From positions 1 to 47,183 of the forward strand of contig CAYVMX010000007.1 of the NCBI GenBank assembly GCA_964452725.1: a stretch of 47,183 nt of DNA, written 5' to 3'. Of the stretch, positions 37,631 through 44,229 are shown piece after piece. The position numbers were made by a program, and so were the translations under genes. The stretch comes from CAYVMX01 sp964452725. GTDB lineage: Bacteria > Patescibacteriota > Gracilibacteria > JAHISY01. Numbering within the stretch: position 1 is the first letter of the stretch; each line of letters begins with the position of its first letter. Under the pieces are notes generated by a model. That model was given only the letters and a program-made list of their open reading frames with translations. It ran no database searches and had not been told where the DNA came from.

Positions 37631-38832
37631 TGCAAAAGTTTTTAAATTACGCACTGATCTTTCTAATCGTCTTGCTGACTTTTCAGTTTTTTTCATCGAA
37701 GCCAGAGCAGGCGCAGGTGACGGGTGATCTGACTATCACGATGGCGAGCGATTTTACGACTGGTGAGGCGGTAGTGCTGACTATGACGAATAACTCTAGT
37801 AACACGCTACAGCTGCCAAATGACTGTCCCGCTGTACCTTTCAGTGTCTCGCGTTTCGTCAATGGTGAATGGGTAGTTCAGAGTGCGACTACTGAGCTGG
37901 CTTGTCCTGTGGCAGGCGATGAGATAGAGCTGCTGGCTGGTCAAGGGTATACTGTCAGTTATGCTGACTGGCAGCGAGAGCTTTTTGCTGAGACTGGTCG
38001 CTATCGTGTGGAGATACCAGTCACTATCGATAGCAAGGAAAAAGTTTTTTCTAGCGACTTTACTGTCAGCCAGCCTGGTTTTTTTGGTTTGTTTTGGCGG
38101 AAGGTGTTTTATCAGCCGCTTTACAACGGTCTGATCTACTTCGCCAATCTAACAGGTGGTTCATTTGGCTGGGGAGTGATCTTGCTCACGCTGGCGATTC
38201 GATTGGTACTGGTCGTACCTTTTCAGCGGTCACTACGCGCACAGCGCAAGATGCAGCTGATCCAGCCCGAGCTAGATCAGATCAAGAAGCAATACGCCAA
38301 CAACCAACAAATGCAGGCGTCGGAGACGATGGCGCTTTTCAAAAAGCACAAAGTCAATCCGCTGGGTTCTTGCTTGCCGATTTTGATTCAGACACCGTTT
38401 TTATTTGCGGTTTTTCGGATTGTTCAGAATGGTCTCGGCGCTCAAAACTACGTGTTGTTTTACGATAGTCTAGTGGGTACAGATCTTGCCAACTTGGCGA
38501 CGAATTTTTATGGATTGGATTTGACTGGTGTGGCTTTTCGTACGCCGACCGCCTTGCTCGTAGCACTGCCACTTGTGATTGGTGTGCTTCAGTTTTTTCA
38601 AATGCGACTGGCGATGGCACGGACTGCCAAGCAGCGAGCAACACAGAGTACCAAAGACGCTAGCCCGATGGCAGACGCGATGAAGAACATGACGAAGCTG
38701 ATGCAGTATTTCTTGCCTGTCTTGATTGTCTTTTTTGCGGCGAGTACGCCTGCTGCAGTGGGGCTGTACTGGGGAGCTTCGACGCTCTTTGGTCTGGGGC
38801 AGCAGCTAGTAGTGAATCGTCAGAGTGATTAG
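37630..38832 (+). CDS. yidC: Membrane protein insertase YidC with an extracytoplasmic beta-sandwich-like domain
   Basis: 400 residues. TM1 (about 4-21) is followed by an exported domain (about 30-148) rich in beta-strand patterns (GEAVVLTMTNNSSNTLQL, TVSYADWQRELFAETGRYRVEI) with two cysteines, C66 and C92, that could form a disulfide. The insertase core follows: WGVILLTLAIRLVLVVPFQ with the conserved groove arginine R191, a cytoplasmic hairpin (about 200-245) and further TMs (about 255-275, 310-330, 355-385). The exported domain is neither the large Gram-negative P1 domain nor the short lipoprotein form of Gram-positives. The protein inserts membrane proteins at or beside SecYEG. Confidence 0.92.
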   Translation: MQKFLNYALIFLIVLLTFQFFSSKPEQAQVTGDLTITMASDFTTGEAVVLTMTNNSSNTLQLPNDCPAVPFSVSRFVNGEWVVQSATTELACPVAGDEIELLAGQGYTVSYADWQRELFAETGRYRVEIPVTIDSKEKVFSSDFTVSQPGFFGLFWRKVFYQPLYNGLIYFANLTGGSFGWGVILLTLAIRLVLVVPFQRSLRAQRKMQLIQPELDQIKKQYANNQQMQASETMALFKKHKVNPLGSCLPILIQTPFLFAVFRIVQNGLGAQNYVLFYDSLVGTDLANLATNFYGLDLTGVAFRTPTALLVALPLVIGVLQFFQMRLAMARTAKQRATQSTKDASPMADAMKNMTKLMQYFLPVLIVFFAASTPAAVGLYWGASTLFGLGQQLVVNRQSD

Positions 38833-38881
38833 CCAAATAACCTTAAAGGTTGAACGAATTTCGACTAACTAACTAATTATC

Positions 38882-39369
38882 ATGGAACTTATAATCAAGG
38901 AAGCAGCGGTTGATTTACTCGCGTGGCTAGGTGTCGCTGAGGCGGAGGTGCGTGTAAAGCGTGATGGTAGCGCCAACGATCCTGTCCAGCATTTCGATAT
39001 CGCGATCGCGTGTGATAGTGCGCCGCTACTGATCGGTCGTCGCGGTGAGACACTTCAGTCTTTTCAGCACTTCCTAAAGCTACTAGTACTAAAAAAGCTT
39101 GAGTCAGAGCTAGCAGGCGAGGAGCGAGCACCACGTATCGCACTGACGGTGGATATCGACGGCTATCGAGAGCGGCAGGTCGAGGAGCTGCTAGCACTCG
39201 CTGAACGTCGGGCGACGCAGGTACAGGAGAGCGGTAGCTCGATCAAACTGCCACCGATGACGTCTTTCCTGCGGCGAGCAGTCCACCTCTACATCGCAGA
39301 GCGTTACCCCGAGCTGACGACGGAGTCGACAGGCTATGGAGCGCGCAAGGTGCTGACGATCCAGAAGAA
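38882..39369 (+). CDS. jag: RNA-binding protein Jag/KhpB (C-terminus in gap)
   Basis: 163 visible residues, then the gap. A KH domain (about 30-95; LLIGRRGETLQSFQHFLKLL carries the GxxG-type loop) is followed by an R3H domain (about 110-163) with SFLRRAVHLYIAERYPELTTES and STGYGARKVLTIQKK. The order and length match Jag/KhpB, which binds RNA and sits beside YidC in many genomes. The N-terminal Jag_N domain seen in some firmicutes is absent. The stop probably lies just inside the gap. Confidence 0.9.
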
Positions 39370-39469
39370 NNNNNNNNNNNNNNNNNNNNNNNNNNNNNNN
39401 NNNNNNNNNNNNNNNNNNNNNNNNNNNNNNNNNNNNNNNNNNNNNNNNNNNNNNNNNNNNNNNNNNNNN
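39370..39469. other. Assembly gap (100 N) between jag and the WecG/TagA-like gene
   Basis: Flanks are not duplicated, so real sequence of unknown length is missing. An apparent single open frame across the Ns joins two unrelated families and is an artefact. Confidence 0.9.
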
Positions 39470-40309
39470 ATGCCTAGAGTTTTCATTGCTGGTGTCGGGT
39501 TCGATGCGGTCTCGCAAGTCTCCGCTCTACAGCGGGTCGAGGATTTCCTCGTGGGTAAGGCAGTACACTCGGTACAGGCAGCGTGGGGGCGGCAGATCCA
39601 GCCAAAGAAATTTCTGATCGTTACACCTAATCCTGAGATGGTAGTGGCGGCACAGACGGATTTGGTTTTTCGTAAGGTCTTAAATAGCGCGCAGCTAGTG
39701 GTAGCAGATGGGATCGGTATCATCTGGGCGAGCTACTATCTCGGCTCGTCGCGGCGAGGAGTCTGGAGTTTGATTAGCTCGCTGACGCGTGTGCTTTTTC
39801 GTAGTAAAAAGCTCTACTCAGTGCTGCCCGAGCGGGTGACGGGGACAGATTTGCTACCAGCGCTCTTGAAGCTGGCGGCAGCACGGCAGCAAAAGGTGTT
39901 TTTGCTCGGGGCAGCCGAGGGTGTCGCTAGTAAAATTCAAACAAGATTCACAAAAGAAATACCAGAGCTTCAAATAGTCGGGACTTACGCAGGCTCGCCA
40001 GCCGAGAGTGAGGAGGAGGAGATTCGTCAAAAGATCGAAAACAGTGGGGCGACGATGCTGGTGGTGGCGTATGGTGCGCCGGCGCAGGAGCTGTGGCTGG
40101 CGCGCAATCTCTCACTACTGAAAAACATCAAGCTGGCGATCGGGGTCGGTGGGGCTTTTGACTTCCACGCGGGGGTGGTGCGTCGTGCACCTCAAATATT
40201 TCGTCAGCTCGGACTAGAGTGGCTCTGGCGGCTGCTACGTCAGCCGAGTCGAGCTACACGGATCTATACGGCGACTTGGCGGTTTGTAGGGTTGGTACGG
40301 GGGTTGTAA
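39470..40309 (+). CDS. WecG/TagA/CpsF-family glycosyltransferase
   Basis: 279 residues from an ATG at the edge of the gap. Family motifs: FLIVTPNPEMVVAA (about 44-57), VVADGIGIIWAS (about 74-85), RVTGTDLLPALL (about 121-132), VFLLGAAEGVASK (about 143-155), VVAYGAPAQELWLARN (about 200-215), GVGGAFDFHAGVVRRAP (about 226-242) and LGLEWLWRLLRQPSR. Such enzymes add ManNAc(A)-type sugars to lipid-linked precursors in wall or surface polysaccharide synthesis. An insertion (SSRRGVWSLISSLTRVLFRS, about 92-111) is not typical. The first residues (PRVFIAGVGFDAVS) suit a true N-terminus. Confidence 0.85.
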   Translation: MPRVFIAGVGFDAVSQVSALQRVEDFLVGKAVHSVQAAWGRQIQPKKFLIVTPNPEMVVAAQTDLVFRKVLNSAQLVVADGIGIIWASYYLGSSRRGVWSLISSLTRVLFRSKKLYSVLPERVTGTDLLPALLKLAAARQQKVFLLGAAEGVASKIQTRFTKEIPELQIVGTYAGSPAESEEEEIRQKIENSGATMLVVAYGAPAQELWLARNLSLLKNIKLAIGVGGAFDFHAGVVRRAPQIFRQLGLEWLWRLLRQPSRATRIYTATWRFVGLVRGL

Positions 40310-40316
40310 GTTTCTG

Positions 40317-40344
40317 TTGACTTTTATTTGCTTTCCTCTAAAAT
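40317..40344 (+). promoter_or_regulatory. rpoB promoter
   Basis: TTGACT (40317-40322), 16-nt spacer, TAAAAT (40339-40344). Predicted start near 40351, giving a leader of about 98 nt, long for this genome. rpoB thus has its own promoter instead of following rplJL. Confidence 0.7.
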
Positions 40345-40378
40345 CCTCCAGCTACTCTGCTCGGCCACCTGTGAGTGT

Positions 40379-40439
40379 GTGATGACTGCCGACAAAAGCT
40401 CCCCTCGTTTATTAGGTCTTTTGTCCGTTTTATCATCAC
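40379..40439 (+). promoter_or_regulatory. Two-tier hairpin in the rpoB leader
   Basis: Outer stem GTGATGA (40379-40385) with TCATCAC (40433-40439), inner stem GACAAAAG (40391-40398) with CTTTTGTC (40418-40425); both are perfect, separated by a small internal loop, and the apical loop is 19 nt. It ends 9 nt before the rpoB ATG, well placed to control translation. Confidence 0.6.
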
Positions 40440-40448
40440 TACTTCCTC

Positions 40449-43400
40449 ATGGCTACTCCCAAAAAAACCCCAGCGAAAAAAGCACCTGCCCCAAAGGCAT
40501 CGCCCAAAACCGCTACCAAAAAATCAACTGCGCGCAAGCTTAGCTCGATCGAGACCAAGACGCATTCGAAGCCTTATCAGCTACCAAAGGTTTTGCCCAA
40601 TGCGCTGACGGCCAAGCCAAAGAATCCACGGACTTTTTTCACAGAAAACAAGAATCCTGTTCCGCTGCCCAATCTGATCGAGACGCAGCTAAACAGCTAC
40701 AACTGGTTCCTCACGGAGGGTTTGACTGAGCTTTTTGACGAGATCTCGCCGATCAGCGACTTCAGTGGCAAGAAGCTAGAGCTGTACTTCCTCAAGCATG
40801 AGATCGACCAGCCCAAGACTACTCCAGAGGAGTCTCGTAGCAAAAACGGTACTTACGAGGGTACGCTCAAGGTCCAAGTCCGCCTCGTAAACAAAGCCAC
40901 TGGTGAGATCAAGGAGCAGGAAGTTTTCTTTGGTGGGGTGCCGCTCATGACTGAGAAGGGTACTTTCATCGTCAATGGTATCGAGCGTGTGGTGGTCAGT
41001 CAGCTCGTCCGTAGTCCGGGCGTCTTCTTTAGTCGCAATCCGCTCATACCCGCCTACCATGCTGCCAAGATTATCCCCAAGCGTGGTGCGTGGCTGGAGC
41101 TGGAGACTGACAAGCGTGGGATCATCGCTGCCAAGATCGACCGCAAGCGTAAAATCCCTGTGACGGCGTTGATTCGGGCTTTTACTAGCTGGGACGATGC
41201 GCGGATCTTGCAGGAGTTTCAGGACGTCGATGGTGCTGATGGTGTCTTACCTTTCATCGCTACGACACTCGCCAAAGATCCCGCTCAGACAGTCGACGAA
41301 GCCTACCAGCTGATCTATGGCAAGATTCGCCCTGGTGATCTGGCGACGCCAGACAATGCCAAGGCACTCATCGAGCAGATGTTTTTTGATTTCCGACGCT
41401 ACGATATGGGGCAGGTCGGTCGTTATAAGCTCGACAAACGCTTCGGCATCAAAAGCAAGAATGACAAGAAAGGTCGTGTCTTCCAAGTCGACGACTTGAT
41501 CCGGATCATCAAGCATCTCATCAATCTCAACAACGGTATCGGCATGGCCGATGATATCGACCATCTCGCCAACCGTCGTATTCGGGCAGTGGGTGAGCTA
41601 GTCCAAAACAAATTTCGTGTCGGTCTGCTACGTACAGATCGGATCGCCAAGGACCGTATGACGGTGCTCGATCTGGAGACTGTGACGCCGACTCAGCTCA
41701 TCAACTGTCGTCCTGTGACGGCGGCGTTGCGAGAGTTTTACGTTAGCTCACAGCTGTCACAGTTTATGGATCAGACCAATCCACTCGCGGAGCTGGCGCA
41801 CAAGCGTCGTCTCTCGGCGATGGGTCCGGGAGGTCTGTCGCGTGAGCGTGCGGGGTTCGACGTGCGTGATGTGCATACTAGTCACTACGGTCGCATCTGT
41901 CCGATCGCCACTCCTGAGGGTCCCAATATCGGTCTGGTGGTGCATCTAGCGACGTACGCGCGGATCAATAAATACGGCTTCATCGAGACTCCGTACTACA
42001 CTATCGCGCAGGACGTGCCTGCCAAGACAGAAGAGCTACTCAAGCGCCTCGCTCGTGAAGATCTCAAAGACGGCAATCGGATCATCGTACGAGCCGGTGA
42101 ACAGCTCACCAAGGAGGCTGCCAAAGTGTTGATCGCGGCTGCCAAAGCTGACAAGCGTGACACTGTACCAGTGCGGGCTTATCGCTCTCATGAGTTTCGC
42201 TACTACGACGCGGAGCAGGAGGCAGTGCTAAAGATCGCACAGGCGAACTCCCTACTCGATGACAATAGTAACTTCGTCAAGACTCGGATCTCCGCGCGTG
42301 ATGGTAGTAATCCTTCGCTGATCCATGTCAATGACCTGACGCACATCGACGTCGCACCCAACCAGATCGTCTCCGTGACGACCTCGTTGATCCCATTCCT
42401 TGAGCACGATGACAACACACGTGCGAGCATGGGCTCCAATATGCAACGTCAGTCGGTCAACCTCGTGCGTGCCGAGACTCCACTCGTGGGTACGGGTATG
42501 GAGGCACTCGCCGCCCAAAACAGCGACCAGACTATCATCGCGACAGAGGACGGAGAGGTGGTCAGCTCCGACGCCAAACAAATCACAATGATGACCAAGA
42601 GTGGTAAGAAAATCACACACAACTTGCTCAACTTCGTTCGTAGCAATCAAGGCACTTGTCTCAATCAGCGTCCGACTATCTCCAGTGGCGAAAAGGTCAA
42701 ACGCGGCGATATCCTCGCCGAGGGAGCGAGTGTCGACGAAGGTGAGCTGGCACTCGGTCGCAATCTCCTCGTAGCGTATATGAGCTGGCAAGGTTACAAC
42801 TTCGAAGATGCGATCATCATCAGTGATCGAGTGTATCAGGAGGGTCGCTACGACAGTATCCACATCGAGGATTATGTCGTGGACGTCCGTGATACCAAGC
42901 TCGGAGCTGAGGAGATCACCCGTGATATCCCCAATGTCTCGGAGGAGCGTATGAAAAACCTCAATGAAGACGGTGTCGTACAGGTCGGTAGCTACGTCAG
43001 CGAAGGTGATATCCTCGTTGGCAAGATCAGCCCCAAGGGCGAGACCGAGCTGACAGCGGAGGAGCGGCTGCTCCGTGCGATCTTTGGTGACAAGGCACGT
43101 GATGTGAAGGACACTAGTCTGCGTACACCAGGTGGTACCGGTGGTAAGGTCGTCAATGTCCAGATCTTTAGCCGTACAGAGGGCGATGAGCTACCTGTTG
43201 GTGTGATTCGCCAAATCCATGTGTATGTCGCACAGCGTCGCCAGCTACAGGTCGGTGACAAGATGGCAGGACGACATGGCAACAAAGGTGTGATCAGTAC
43301 GATCGTCCCAGCAGAAAACATGCCCCACCTACCAGACGGTACGCCGATCGATATCATCCTCAATCCACTTGGTGTCGCCAGTCGTATGAATATCGGGCAG

Positions 43401-44174
43401 ATCATGGAGACTCATCTCGGCTGGGCAGCCAAGATACTGGGCAAGAAGTACGCCACACCAGTGCTCAATGGTATCCCGCCAGAAAAGATCAAAGAGCTGC
43501 TCAAAGAGGCGGGGATCGCGCAGGACGGTCGTGTCCAGCTCTACGACGGACGCACTGGTCAGCCATTCGACCGACAGACGGTCGTCGGGTACAACTACAT
43601 GCTCAAGCTCAGCCATCTCGTAGAGGACAAGATCCACGCGCGTAGTGTCGGACCGTACAGTCTGGTCACACAGCAGCCACTCGGTGGCAAAGCGCAGCAC
43701 GGTGGACAACGCTTCGGTGAGATGGAAGTCTGGGCGCTGGAGGCGTATGGTGCTGCCAATGTGCTCCAAGAGATCCTCACGATCAAGTCGGACGATGTCT
43801 TTGGGCGTGCCAAGGCGTACGAGAGTATCGTCAAAGGCGAGCCAATCCGCCGTCCGCGGACGCCAGAGTCATTCAACGTGCTGGTCAAAGAGCTCCAGAG
43901 TCTCGGTCTCAACGTCGAGCTGCTAAACCTCCGTGGTGCCGATGCGATCAATGATGGTGAGACACTGACAGCTGCCGAAGAGGAAGGTCTGACTGTCGAA
44001 GTGAGTAAAGCTAGTCTAGATGCTGGTGAGATCATTCCTAAGTCTGATCAGATCAAAGAGCTAGTCGGTACTCCAAGTGCTGCTGCTGCAAATGACTCCG
44101 AAGATGCTAGTGGTGCGAGTGCCATAAAAGAGATGAACGAAAGCCTCGAACGCACAGAAGAGGAGGAAACCTAA
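40449..44174 (+). CDS. rpoB: RNA polymerase subunit beta
   Basis: 1241 residues. All beta-subunit landmarks are present: the rifampicin-region SQLSQFMDQTNPLAELAHKR (about 436-455), GPGGLSRERAGFDVRDVH, ATPEGPNIGLV, NFEDAIIIS, GDKMAGRHGNKGV (about 936-948) and QPLGGKAQHGGQRFGEMEVW near the C-terminus. The first 35 residues (TPKKTPAKKAPAPKAS ... KKSTARK) form an unusual Lys/Ala/Pro-rich basic tail, and the C-terminal 60 residues are acidic. No SD; a hairpin-bearing leader precedes it. rpoC follows after 55 nt. Confidence 0.98.
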   Translation: MATPKKTPAKKAPAPKASPKTATKKSTARKLSSIETKTHSKPYQLPKVLPNALTAKPKNPRTFFTENKNPVPLPNLIETQLNSYNWFLTEGLTELFDEISPISDFSGKKLELYFLKHEIDQPKTTPEESRSKNGTYEGTLKVQVRLVNKATGEIKEQEVFFGGVPLMTEKGTFIVNGIERVVVSQLVRSPGVFFSRNPLIPAYHAAKIIPKRGAWLELETDKRGIIAAKIDRKRKIPVTALIRAFTSWDDARILQEFQDVDGADGVLPFIATTLAKDPAQTVDEAYQLIYGKIRPGDLATPDNAKALIEQMFFDFRRYDMGQVGRYKLDKRFGIKSKNDKKGRVFQVDDLIRIIKHLINLNNGIGMADDIDHLANRRIRAVGELVQNKFRVGLLRTDRIAKDRMTVLDLETVTPTQLINCRPVTAALREFYVSSQLSQFMDQTNPLAELAHKRRLSAMGPGGLSRERAGFDVRDVHTSHYGRICPIATPEGPNIGLVVHLATYARINKYGFIETPYYTIAQDVPAKTEELLKRLAREDLKDGNRIIVRAGEQLTKEAAKVLIAAAKADKRDTVPVRAYRSHEFRYYDAEQEAVLKIAQANSLLDDNSNFVKTRISARDGSNPSLIHVNDLTHIDVAPNQIVSVTTSLIPFLEHDDNTRASMGSNMQRQSVNLVRAETPLVGTGMEALAAQNSDQTIIATEDGEVVSSDAKQITMMTKSGKKITHNLLNFVRSNQGTCLNQRPTISSGEKVKRGDILAEGASVDEGELALGRNLLVAYMSWQGYNFEDAIIISDRVYQEGRYDSIHIEDYVVDVRDTKLGAEEITRDIPNVSEERMKNLNEDGVVQVGSYVSEGDILVGKISPKGETELTAEERLLRAIFGDKARDVKDTSLRTPGGTGGKVVNVQIFSRTEGDELPVGVIRQIHVYVAQRRQLQVGDKMAGRHGNKGVISTIVPAENMPHLPDGTPIDIILNPLGVASRMNIGQIMETHLGWAAKILGKKYATPVLNGIPPEKIKELLKEAGIAQDGRVQLYDGRTGQPFDRQTVVGYNYMLKLSHLVEDKIHARSVGPYSLVTQQPLGGKAQHGGQRFGEMEVWALEAYGAANVLQEILTIKSDDVFGRAKAYESIVKGEPIRRPRTPESFNVLVKELQSLGLNVELLNLRGADAINDGETLTAAEEEGLTVEVSKASLDAGEIIPKSDQIKELVGTPSAAAANDSEDASGASAIKEMNESLERTEEEET

Positions 44175-44229
44175 ACAAGACACGACAATCCGATAATTCG
44201 TAATTTTAAGACTTAATAACTCTCCACTT

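Noticed and set aside
38882..40309. A single 475-residue protein joining Jag and a WecG-like glycosyltransferase
   Set aside because: The frame is continuous only because 100 Ns happen to be in phase. The two halves belong to unrelated families and the second begins with a good ATG right after the gap.
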